From assembly GCF_024868665.1 (NCBI RefSeq), contig NC_079896.1, positions 25,673,803 to 25,737,802 on the forward strand: a DNA stretch of 64,000 nt, read 5' to 3'. Made by a program: the position numbers and the translations under genes. The notes under the pieces are model-generated. The model saw only the letters and a program-made list of their open reading frames with translations, did no database searches and was not told the DNA's origin. Below, in pieces: positions 13,517-25,400 of the stretch (within the stretch, counting starts at the first letter, position 1; each line of letters starts with the position of its first letter). Origin of the DNA: Triplophysa rosa (Eukaryota; Chordata; Actinopteri; Cypriniformes; Nemacheilidae).

Positions 13517-16500
13517 TTATCTTTTGTCCTTGCTCTTTTTAACACGTGTCCTCCTCTTGGTCTTTGCGTCGAGTATCAGCTGCGACTGGTGCTTCAGGGT
13601 GGCACGCGTGATGACATCACCCTCGTCCTCGCCTCTTTCCTTCTCATCTGTTGACAGAGAAGACGTCAAGTTTCTTTTGTACATTTGGATAAACAGCATT
13701 CTTTAAAAAGTACAGACTCTCACACGCTGCACACGTTAATGTTTTCTGGCCCCTGAAGGATTTGTACGTGTTGTGTGTGTACTGGAGAAAATAACAAGAC
13801 TTTCTTCAGTTCCTAATTCACACGCCGGTGATCACTGGTCAATAGTGCAAAAATTTCCTCAATCCTTCGATTTGTAAGTATAATCGTGTTTAGGTGTAAT
13901 GTTCGGGTACAGACCCGTGGTTATGTTTGGCTGTGAACAGGTGTGGTGGCTCACCATCAAAGAGGTCCAGTTTCTGAGCCTCGGGCAACTGAATCCGTGT
14001 GTTTTGCTGGGGCAGTTTCTCTTCCATACTGGCTTGAAACTGCAGGAGATCATGGAAACATACAAACGCTGTCATCACAAAATTCACACATATCTTACAT
14101 GTCTTCAAGATTAGAGGATTCTCGCCTCATTTTCTTCCATCTCTTTCATGACGGTTGCCAGATCTTTTCCCTGCAGATCCTCCTTTAGCAGCATCATTTT
14201 TTGTTCGCCGTCAGACAGCAGTTGCAGCACATATTCTTCTGAGTCTGGGGTCAGTTGGGGTCCCGGGTCCTGCCAGCAGAAAAATACGAATTCCGCTCTC
14301 TTAACTACCTTATGTATACATTTTCACTGTAAATCAGTATAACTGCGTTTCTTTCATCACTACAAACACAAAATGTCCCAGTGCACTTAAACATTGAGGC
14401 TCTCATTTCATCTAACAAAACCAGCCAAAACTTACACAACAACAATACGGTTCAATATTTCTTGGTGCATGTGACATTATTATGACAACTTGGATTCCCC
14501 TTAAATCATCTTGTAAATATTTACATGAAATTCTAGGAAACACATAAACCGTATAGGTAATATGTGAACTCATATTACTCGAAATTGTTGACATATTTAC
14601 AGACGAAGGAACCTTAGGCGTGAAGTGAATACGTTTAGATTTATGAAACTTTTGTCATGTTGTTGTACAGTATAATGTACAGTATGTACCAGCGGCATAT
14701 GCTGCAGTTTGTCGGCGAGATGCTGAACTCCAGCCCTGACGGAGCCGAGTGTACGCGTGAGCCACTCCAGACGATCTTTAGCCGCATCCAGATGCTTCTG
14801 CTCGTCCTGAAGATGACGCTCACATTCCTCCAGCACCTGCTGCTCACTAAAACATCCAAACATGAACATCAGTTGGGTTTCGTTGAAATTTGATGAGAAA
14901 TGTTTGAGTTCATATTGAGATCTTCAATAATATTGACTTTTGATGGACATTGTTGAGATCTCTTCTGAAACTCCAAGGGAGTGATTTGTGAGATTTAAGA
15001 CTCTTTTCTCAGGAAAAATATATGAGACTTCAGTAAACGTTTCCATTTTCTCTCTATTTAATCTCACTGATATCCAGGAGACAGATCTGGTCTGTGATTC
15101 ACTGTCCCGTAAAAAAAAAAATCTGGCAGATGGGGCACCAATGCATACCGTAAATTACACATTTTTTCTTGTAAATTTGCTGTCTTTTTCTGTAATTTGA
15201 CTTTTTGTTACCGTATTTCACTGTTAAAAGATCCTGTAAAAACTGAAAATTTCTGGCAGCTGGGTTACCAGGAAAAAATTACGTAAAATTTATGTTTTTT
15301 CTTGTAAATTTGTTGTCTTTTTCCATTTGAAAAATAAAAAATTACAGTTTTTAACTGTATACTGTATTCATAAAGCACAGGGTCTCACCTTGAGAGTTTA
15401 CTTTCTCCTGAGTATTTCATATCCTGAAAGTGTTTCTGCAGCTCATTTTTCTCTTCGTTGAGCTGAACAAGAGTTCTCTCATTTTCTGCCTTCATGTTCT
15501 CCAGATGTTTCTGACTTTCTTCCTGAGAGATAAATCTGTGCACTATTTCCTGTTTATTAAATGATATCATAAATGACATATCGTTACAGTATGAAACTAG
15601 ATTTGCAGTATTGACAACTGACTCAGGACACAAACTAATATAAGAAAGACGACAATCAATTACAATTCAGTATGCAAAGATTGCAATGACTCGATGAATC
15701 AAATGATCAACATTATCATGATTATGTTGAATTAATACATTTTAATCTTCATTAAAAAAAGTATAACGTTTGCGAATACCAAAAGAGTTTTCTACAAAAC
15801 AAAGCTTGAAATGAGTTTTTAATATTTAGGATTAGAGGCGTAACAAACTCCTAACACCGTGTCTACACCGGACGCGACACTCGGCTTGTTCTAATGGGAT
15901 TGTCACGTCGCACCGTGCCGCATCCAGTGTGGACAAAATGTCAAATTATAATGAGTTCTAATGCGTTCTATTGTCTCATGTTGCATTGCGCCGCGTCCGG
16001 TGTAAGATAAATTCTATATAATCGTTTGCTCCTCGCCTGTGTGTCGGTGACCCCGATGGCATCTTTGATGCGCTGGTAAGCTTCCTCGAACTCAGACATG
16101 GTTTCCTCTTCCTCCCCGACTCCAGTGGCACTGCGCTGGGCCTCGCTGCCCATCTCATCAGGGTGCATGGGTGCCCGCTGGGGCTGAACGGACAGGGATA
16201 GAAATCATAACCCAACATTCTCACTACATGTTTTGAGAGCGGTTGCTAGGGTGGTTACTAGGGCATTGTTAGGTGTGATGGATGATGCTCACTCTTCTCT
16301 CCATCCTTTCTGCGTGAGCCTTCATCTCCTCCGCCTGCCTCTTATAGTGGGAAAGGATTTTCTCTCTCTCTCTGCGCTCTCTGTACACCTGCTCCTCCTG
16401 AAGCTGGAGCTCAGCCTGCACACACACACACACACGCACGCACACGCACACACACACGCACACACACACACTTCAACAAATGTCAGGCTGACATCTTTAC

Positions 16501-18517
16501 CTGTTTGCTATGGGTATTCATCCTATAGTCGTGAAACGTTCCTCTGATGTTTTTACCTTAGCAGACTCTCTAGAAAGCTGAGGGTCACTGTTCATGACCT
16601 TCAGTTCTTTGAGTTCTTGTGTTTGTTGCTGGATATCTGCCTCCAGCTGGTCCAGCTGAGAATGAAATGTCAGACTCTCCTCCTATAAAAACAGGACAGA
16701 AGCAACCTTAGTCACAAGCAGTGTGTTATGGACTAGAGGCAGTGTGTTGGGGTTGAACTCATCCATACGTCAGCTCTGTTACCTGCAGGTGCTCTTTCAG
16801 TTTGTGGTATCCCCGCATGATGTGCTCCGCTTCATGGCATTTCAGTTGAGCTTTCTCCAAACGGTTTTCCAGTATGCGTAATGTCTACACATTAAACACG
16901 TACGCAAGCATTTAATCATTCGTATTTTCTGAGATGTGTTGTTAACACATTTAAATGTTCTTATCAGATAAACAGTTTACAACAGAGAAGAGAAAAGGAC
17001 AGGGAAGAATAACCTTTTGGGGAAATTGATCGGCGGAGTCCCCTTCTTTCTGTGAATGAGGGCAACATGACAGTTACCATCGTTCCACAGGATATAACTG
17101 AAGTGTGTGTGTGTGTGTTAGGGACAGCATTGCACTTTTTTAAACTCATTTTTAAACTCATTTCAAGTGTAATGACGGTAATTGAGTATAAATGTCTTAA
17201 AAGCTGACATGAATATATCTGATTCATATTTAAACCCCTAATATGGGGTTCATGTATATAAAATCTCTCTTTTTTTACTTTGGGGAGAAAAATAACCTGG
17301 CCATTTCTTGGTGAGATTCATGTCCCAATATTTCGTTTATTTCCACTGAATGGCCAACATACCTTGTCCTCCTCTTCTGGTTTCTGGACATGGGGCTGAG
17401 AGCCGCTGCTGGCTGGCATCAAGTTTTGATTCTGTAGCTTCAGTTTGTCTAAATGGCGTCGGTGTGTCTGAGTGGTGTGTTTCAGAGCGTTGAGCTTCTT
17501 CATTTTATCACATACCTTCTGATCCAGCACCGTCTGAGCGGCCTGCACAACAAAGATTTCGCAAATCTTTTATGGAGTAATATTGCATATAATTGTGAGC
17601 AAAATATTTGCAACAAAAAATGAATGCTGGTTTGAAATAACGTATTGAAAATGTGAAGGTGCTCTTGCATCCCTTAAGGGAGGTTTGATTCTTTGTCATT
17701 TCTACAACGCAGATACAGAAAATGACCAGATCAGTTCTCACCTTTCCGGACATGTTTGAGAAAGCGGCTCTCTCCACCCCATAGCTCTGAAAGGCCTCTC
17801 TGATAACCTGTTCATCTCCCTGTGCATCAAAACATATGCAGAGGCTTTTAACCCATGACCTTTACACACACACACAAAAATTGCATCGCCGGATGTGCTT
17901 TAGCTACATGTTTAATATAAGGGTTGATTTGAAGGTGTGTGTGTTCATAACATACAGCAAGGGACTTTGCCAGCTTCTTGTGCAGATCTTTATTTTCCTG
18001 TCTGAGCTGTATGACGGTGTCTCTAGTCGTCTTGATTGCAGTTTGAGAGCTTTCTAAATACGCGTTTTTGTCTCCCTCTAGCGGACAGTACAAAAAACGA
18101 GCATTACCAGAAAATGAAAAGGTGAAATCAAGTACAATGTCATACAATATTTATAATATCAATTTATAGAGCTCTTTGTTTAATGAACCCAAAATGCACA
18201 TACAAAATTATTGAATATTTAATGAAGTCACTTTAATTATAAACACGTCAGACAGTAGGCCTACTATTATAACATAACGTTATATTGACAAATTCACAGA
18301 TAAATAATTAACGACAATAAATAATTAAAACAGACAATAATAGTGCAAGGTAATAAACGTTTTACTTCACTTCTTCTCCGTTAACAGGTTTGTTATGACA
18401 GGGTTCACGAAAGGTTAGCATATGAAACTTACCCAGAAGTTGATTTTTTCGCTGTAGCTGAGTGATTTGATCATTGAGATGGGGCGTGAGCCCCTCTGCC
18501 ATAAACGTAGTCGTCAT
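13517..18517 (-). CDS. odad3: Outer dynein arm docking complex subunit 3 (CCDC151), 14 coding exons
   Basis: This is a coiled-coil protein that helps attach outer dynein arms to doublet microtubules of motile cilia. Loss in vertebrates causes ciliary immotility and laterality defects. Exons (minus): 18517-18433, 18077-17956, 17819-17742, 17542-17363, 17049-17014, 16884-16783, 16682-16557, 16415-16293, 16183-16037, 15549-15389, 14846-14690, 14269-14126, 14039-13955, 13647-13517. They sum to 1677 nt (558 aa; human about 595). Family landmarks in order are the AYLESSQTAIK segment, KMKKLNALKHTTQTHRRHL, LENRLEKAQLKCHEAEHIM, AENERTLVQLNEEKNELQ, KYSGES, and the C-terminal VITRATLK before a Lys/Arg-rich tail. 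Nearly the whole chain is heptad-rich and charged. Introns 9 and 12 fit only with GC donors. A perfect X-box lies just upstream of the start. Confidence 0.93.
15100..15372. repeat. Two tandem-like copies of an AT-rich teleost repeat
   Basis: Two related units contain ctggcag, then a ggg-rich short block, then acattttttcttgtaaattt or its close match (ttatgttttttcttgtaaat), then tgtctttttc. The repeat lies in an odad3 intron just before exon 10. Such ACTGTAAA-type repeats are common in fish. The boundaries are approximate. Confidence 0.5.
15858..16012. mobile_element. Small inverted-repeat element in odad3 intron 9
   Basis: The ends are inverted copies: GTGTCTACACCGGACGCG on the left and CGCGTCCGGTGTAAGAT on the right. 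The interior (gcaccgtgccgcatccagtg) repeats the motif in degenerate form. The element ends within about 25 bases of the exon 9 donor. It has no coding capacity and is probably a MITE. Confidence 0.55.
16418..16470. repeat. Interrupted (CA)n microsatellite
   Basis: A CA run with several CG interruptions that lies directly before the acceptor of odad3 exon 8 on the minus strand. There its GT-rich complement forms part of the intron end. Confidence 0.9.
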
Positions 18518-18598
18518 TTTTATGAACATTTATCGTTTTTAAAGTTTACGGTTGGATTTCTATCTCCATATCACCGCGGTCGATTGTTTCTGGAGCTC

Positions 18599-18611
18599 GT
18601 TGCCTAGCAAC
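18599..18611. promoter_or_regulatory. Perfect RFX-type X-box upstream of odad3
   Basis: GTTGCCTAGCAAC is a complete palindromic X-box with two perfect half-sites. It lies about 85 bases upstream of the odad3 start codon. RFX transcription factors bind this motif in promoters of ciliary genes. That fits the axonemal role of odad3. Confidence 0.85.
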
Positions 18612-18617
18612 TGAGCC

Positions 18618-19448
18618 ACGCTGTACTCCGAAGACGTCAGCTTTCCAGACACCTCGGATTTAAGATATTTTCCACTTCAACACGGAAATCACGTCTTCAT
18701 TAAAGTTTTAGTATGATTTAAACATGAATGTTACTAACATAGATATATTTACTATCAATAAAACAATTTAAGTAGGCTATTTATTAACATTAAAACAGCG
18801 CCGTTCCGAAAATAATTTCCGGGTGAGGTGGGAAATATTCTAAATCCGATGCGTCTTGAATTGTATTTCAATTGTGAACATTTTGTAAAAGCACACACAT
18901 GAAAGTTACACTGCTGTCTGTTATGTACGATATTTCTGTAAATGTTCCTGTAATAAAGAAAATAATCAAGATTGTAGGCTAACAAAGCCTAATTAATATT
19001 CACTGACCACACATCCGTCCACACTCGGAAATAACTTTTTATTGTCATACCAAAATGAATGGCTTCCATTCTCTTTTTGAAAATGTCAAACATCAACATT
19101 GTGAAATATAAAACATTGTTGTAATATCACAGTAAACAAAAGGTTATCACGAGGATAGTGAATTAATAACTATAGCGGCTTTGGATAAAAGCGTCTGCCA
19201 AATGCAGAAATGTAAATAACTCAATATCACATTATTTTACTTCCAAAAGCATAACTTAAAGCCTCACATATACAAACGACATCACAAAATAAATATAAAT
19301 CTCAGTTTAATACACAATAAAAGCATCATCATGTAATACTGTTGGCTTTAGTTATGTGGCATGTATTGTAATGTTGACACATGGTTGTCACTTTAAGCAC
19401 CAAACTGTCAATGCAAGTTAATCCAGCCGTTTTCATTCTTTTTCCTCT
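18618..19448. other. odad3-slc44a2 spacer with a SINE tail
   Basis: No gene seen. The stretch near 19173-19216 (ggctttggataaaagcgtct, then gccaaatgcagaaatgtaaa) is the typical 3' tail of a widespread fish tRNA-derived SINE. The rest should include slc44a2 3' untranslated sequence on the minus strand. Confidence 0.55.
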
Positions 19449-22400
19449 TTACTCTGCTGTTTTTGGCCCTTCGTTGGACTTCTTGAGGATGGACAGCAGT
19501 GTCAGAGGCATGAAGTAAGGTCTGTCTGATGTGCCATCATTACGTTCAAGATCCTCCACTGTTGGAATGACATTCACATTGAGACAACAAACAACACATC
19601 TGTAGTGCACGTGGTTATTTTAATACACTGAGCTATTTTCCGACACGTGCTAAAGAAGGAATGAGATCCACAAAGAAGAGAGTCAAATTTATTAAAGCAC
19701 TGTATAAGATCACATTCACAACATGCAAAGACCGAGAAAAGTGAAGGACAGAGGTAGAAGAGAGGCAACAGAGGCGCAAACATCAGCGACAAATATCAGG
19801 CATTAAAAATTCTTGTCGATGCAATAACCAGTCACAGCAGACCAAAACATACCAGCGATACGAGTTTTCTTTTCAAACTTGATTGTTTTTAGTCGGTTTT
19901 TCACGAATAAAATGATCACACGTTTGTCAGATACGTTTGCACAAATTCGTACAAAATGGCATCGTTTGGTGTTGGCTGGCATCACTGTAAACACTGGGCT
20001 TTTTGTTTCGTCGTTGCTGTAAACATAGCGATACTGCGAAATCTTTTGCATTCATCAATATGATTAAGACATCGATTAGTAACAATATTGAGGCACGAGC
20101 CGAGCACCTACACTTTAACACGTCCTCACGTTAAAACGTTCTACATAAAACACAAATACACGTTCTACGAGTGCAATGTAGGCATATCTAAGTGGGGTTT
20201 GGGTCCACGTTACCGAATCGCTTCCACACTTGAGTACAAACCCGATTCTGCTTATTTATTGTCATGCCATCCATTACGACGAGTTACGATTTATTCATTA
20301 AAAGTTTGAGTAAACAATAGGCCTACGACTCGAATGAGGGGAGGTTCTTTCCAAAGTCAGTAGCACACTTCATAGACATCTACTCCTGAGGGGTGAGCAG
20401 AGTCTCACTCTCCTGAGGTCCGTTTTCTTGAGGCTTCGCTTCTTCTGCGTCTTCTTGTTGGTTCTCCCCCGCCTGCGGTGGTTCTGCTTGCGGTTGGGCG
20501 GCCTGTTCCTCCTTGTCATCGGCGTCCACCTCCTGCGGTCCGTTTTGATGCGCCGTGACCTGCGGGGGGTCGGGCTCGTGCGTCGTAACTTCTTGGGGTT
20601 TCTCCTCTGCAGCTGGCGGTTCCTGCGGTGGGTGGGTTTCCTGAGGAGGTTCTTCAGCGCGGGTCTCCTGATTTAGCGCCGTCTCCTCCTCTTGCTCCTG
20701 TTTGAGGATGTCCTGCTGTTTGAGCCGAACCTCTCCGTTCTCCTGCAGCGGCACCTCCTCTTCAGCCTGCACCTGGACGACGGGCGTCTCCGCGTGGTCC
20801 GCCTCTTCTGCGCTCGGTTCGATGGATAAGATCTGATGCAGCTCGGGGGACATGAAAAACGGCTTGTCGGAGGAGCCGTCATTTCTTTCCAGGTCTTCGC
20901 CTTGGGTTACGTTTGTGCGTGATGGGCACATTTGTATGGTTAGTGTTTTTGAGAGCACGTAGCAGAAGGCAGTGCAAGGACACATGATTGGATGGAATCA
21001 TGTGGAAACGAGAGAAAGAGAGAGAAAGGAGGAAAATGGTTAGCAAGCCGAAAGCCCCTTTAAGCATTTTGAAATTGAGATTGCAACAGATATCAACTAT
21101 GAGGTTCCCATTTATTTCTTTATAGAAACTACTCACAATAAGAGTCTAACATAAATGTCATTATCTTCATTTAAACGATCAATAATATAGACATTTATCG
21201 GTGAGCTGGTTGATTTTATGTCTCTATATTGAAGATTTTTTTAAATATTCAGAGCAGAAATGAATGGGAGTACCTGCGACCAAGACTTCTTAAAAAGAGG
21301 CTGATAACTATTGCGCTCTATTGCGTTAGAAGAAATGTTTCAAGACAGAAACAGGCCAGATTAACACTGAAAATACATTTAGTTGTTGACAACAGTCAAA
21401 AGATCTGTGAAAAATAAAAATAAAAGTTTTTGAAAAACATTCTCATTCATTAAAACGATTCTGAAGCAGCTTTATTATAAATTAAAATAAACACTAATAA
21501 TAATAGATGAATAAATAAAATGTATACCTTGTATTTTAATACCATATATTGCCTTTATTTGATCGATTCATCTATTATTATTGTTATTATTGATTTTCGT
21601 TATAATGTATGTAAAGCTGCTTTGAAACAATGAAAAGCACTATATAAATTAAATTGAATTGCAATTGAACTTATTCCTTATCCAAAACTTAGTAGGGCAG
21701 CACGATATATCAAATAATTCGCTAAATAATGTGATATACAATATGCAATACAGTAATGTTTTAAATTTGTGAATCAATCTCTGAACTATATTAAAGTGTA
21801 TTTTAAAACTGGAAATTCTATAAGCAACATACATATTTCTGATTGTTGATCATCTTTCAGACATCAGAATACAAGCATGCATGACTTTGGGAAGTATTAA
21901 AATCATTCATGCATTGCACATACATCATGTTGATTGTGCCGCCCCCCTCCTTGTCACATCATGTGTAATAAATGAATCTTTCACACTTACAGAAACAGAG
22001 GAAGAGTGTGTCCACACACATCGCGTAAACACTGAAGAAGCCGTGAGCGATCAGATACGCGCCAAACACCACAGTCTGCAAATGATAAATACATTATTTT
22101 AACACAATCCGCCCATGAAAATCTGGCATTGTCTGACCCATCCAGTTTACTCACCAATATAGGCACCCAGTAATAGTTAAGAGATGGAGCGGCGTCCTCC
22201 ACAAACTTAATCTTGCCCGTAAAAAAGAAGAAGGAACAAATCCCTGCAAAAAAAGAAAGAAAGAAACGTCAGGCGTCAGGTTCATTAAATAACCTGGATT
22301 CATGTGACATCCGTCAGTCACCGATTCACTCACCCACAATTCCCACAATGAGAAGTTTGCCCAAAAATAAAAGGAAGTCGGTCACCTTGTCCAGAACCGC

Positions 22401-25400
22401 GACACTGATAGAGAAAATGGTTTTAGATATGAATTACTGAGATACATTTACAAAACACAACTAAAAGGTTCAGATCCAGCCAGAACATACCGGACTATGT
22501 TTCTCATCAGAAGGAAGAACGCATCTTTGGCAGACGTACAGAAATTTTTTCCATATATTGCCACCTGAAAAGATAAGACACATGATGAAGGTTGAAGTTT
22601 AAGCACTTTTGAAGTAATCCTTAAAAAGTCAATGAAGAATTTCTGTACCATGATATAAGCATTTCTGTTCAGGAACTTGATGAACTTCTCCAGACACCAG
22701 AAACAGCACTTTAAACAGCTGAGCAGGAATTTGGCAAACTTGTTTTGGGCACCTGGGGACAGTAAATCACACAATAAACATTCAGAGCATAAAACACAAT
22801 GTACTACATGTATAAATCACTGCGTCTTCCGTATTTCGTTCTTCACGTTTTCCTCACAATGGATTATTTTGACCATCCAAGCCATTAGCATATAAACTTA
22901 GTCAGGATAGTCTGAAGAGGGATATGTTTTGCTTTGCTATATTATAACAGAACCCAATTTGTGTTTAAATTCAGTAATTCTTTCCAACTTTCCGTCAGCG
23001 TTTCCAAACATGACTCATGTGCTATATGCCAAACGTCTTCTGAAGCCATCAATCTCTTTTGTGCTCCACAGAAAAGAAAAGGATATGGTTTTTAACCCAC
23101 ACACAGAAGAGTAAAAATGAGTGACACAAACACTGTGAGAAAAGGGAAGGGTCTGAAAAAGTTTCTGGAGGAACATATGAAACATGAAGATAGAGAAAAA
23201 GCTCAACTCAGGAGCAGTGAAACCTTTCAGCTTCTGATCCAGATACTCCAATATCACCCTGATGATCTGAACGATAGAAAGAATGAGTGAACCAAACGCC
23301 AGAGAACCGGTGTGGTACCTGAAAGATAAGACCATCCATATATTCAATCTATAACAAGAATGGATCGGTCATAAATATCAACCTTTCCCCAAGTATGAAT
23401 CATAAATCATAAAAAAAATATATTATAAGAATTAACCTATCATAAAAAATATGTTTAACTTATTGATCAAAATATGTAATCTAAGAATGAATCTATGAAA
23501 GAATAAATTTATTAAAAGAATGACTCTATAGTAAAAATGAATCTTACATAATACATCTATAACAAAAATGAATCAATTAAAAGATTCAATCTTTTATAAG
23601 AATAAATCTATCATAAAAACAAATCTCTTATAAGAATGACTCTTTTATGAAAATGAATCTAATAAAACAATGACTATTATAAAAAGTAATCCATTCAAAG
23701 AATGAATATATAATAAGAATGAATCTATCATATAATGAATCAATTATAAAACAAATCTCTTATAAGAATGATTCTGTTTTAAAAATGAATCCATTAAAAG
23801 AATGAATTTATTAAAAGAATGACTCTGCTATAAAAATAAATCTTACAAAATGAATCTATGAGAAAAATGAATCTCAAATCTAAAAATATTCAATCCATTT
23901 TAAAAATGAATCTATAATGAATCTATTATAAGAATAAATTCTCTAAATGCACACCTGAGGGCGCGTCCCAGAGAGTTGAACACAGGGTATGCTGGGATAT
24001 CATCGGGTTTTTTAAAGGCCCAGTAATAGGAGGCAAACGTCCCTGCCAGCGTGACCTGTCCCAGCGCTGTCACGAAGTTGGCACACCAGAAGAAGAGGAA
24101 TAAATTGTAGAACTGAAACACGATCAGATACTTGTGGTATAGCGTCTCTCCTCCATAAAAAGCGAACAGACACTCGGCCTCGGGACACTCAGCCGTGACG
24201 TTTGAGCTGTTAAAAGTCTGTGGCGAGAACAAAGTGGTTCTGTTTTTAGTTTCGCTCTGCAAGTTATGCAAAACGTAACAAACAGGTCATAGACGCTGAC
24301 TCATATCTGGATCAGGCAATAAATAGGTAACGGATTACAAAATGAAGCACTAACCTCAGGGTTGCAGGTCTCTCTGAAATATGGACACTCTGTAGTATTG
24401 AAAACCTTGTACACTGGCTCATTGGAAGTTGACAAAAATCTAAATAACAGTTAAGGAGATCACATTCATGTAGATAAATATAAATATATATCACATAACT
24501 TAATATCACAACTTCACCATAATTCACAATAAGTGATTTTAGGATACACGGCGGTGATCGCCCAGTACGCGATGACCAGAGACAGCAGGGCAAAGGTGAG
24601 CAGGGGGTAAAACAGTGATGACATCACATGACCGATGGCTCTGAAAGACAGAAGCGGTTTTGTGTGTTAACCAACCCCCAAAAAACCTGCCGTCTGACAC
24701 ATTGCTGTTCAACGTGTGAAGTGCAGACCTGCTGGCCTCTTTTATGAGAGCGATAGCGATCAACAGCCTCTTCCTGAGGAAGATCAGTAACAGAATGATC
24801 ACCACCTCCACGATACACAAGATGATCACTGACAGAGAGAAAACAACACAACAAATGTCTCATCACTTAAGTGACACTATGATACTATAACACATTTCTA
24901 TTTTTATGTATTCTATACAGCGGTCTTGACTTTGGCGTGCGCCCAAAGTCAAAAACAGAGATTTTTATTTGAAACAACTACAAATGAAATTAAAAATGCA
25001 TATGGTGTACAAGTGCATGTTTGCAAGAACGGTTAAATATTCTTTAACCTGAAGACACTCACTAAATGCAAGCCAGGTCTGCTGGATCTGTAAGTAAACA
25101 GAGAAGTCTGTCTGAAGACCCAAATCTTTGATAGTGACATCAGAACCCGCCTGTCCTTTCAGACTCGCGTACTGCATGTAACAATGGAAAATACCTGCAA
25201 AAATGAATTCGAGAAAATCAAAAACTGATTTCTTTTCTTAAAGAAGAAATATTTGAGAAATCTCGTACCGTATCCAATCACAATAATGACCAAGACGATC
25301 ATAACCCAAACCATGACTCCAGCTAAACACCGCAGCAGGAGGATGAAGATCAGACTGACCAACATGGCGATCACCAATCCACTGACAAGAAGAACATACA

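Noticed and set aside
20428..20676. Arg/Leu-rich open frame on the plus strand
   Set aside because: It is the antisense shadow of the acidic slc44a2 exon.
24927..24953. Hairpin with 10-bp perfect arms (TTGACTTTGG/CCAAAGTCAA)
   Set aside because: A lone short hairpin in an slc44a2 intron. No context for a terminator or structured RNA.
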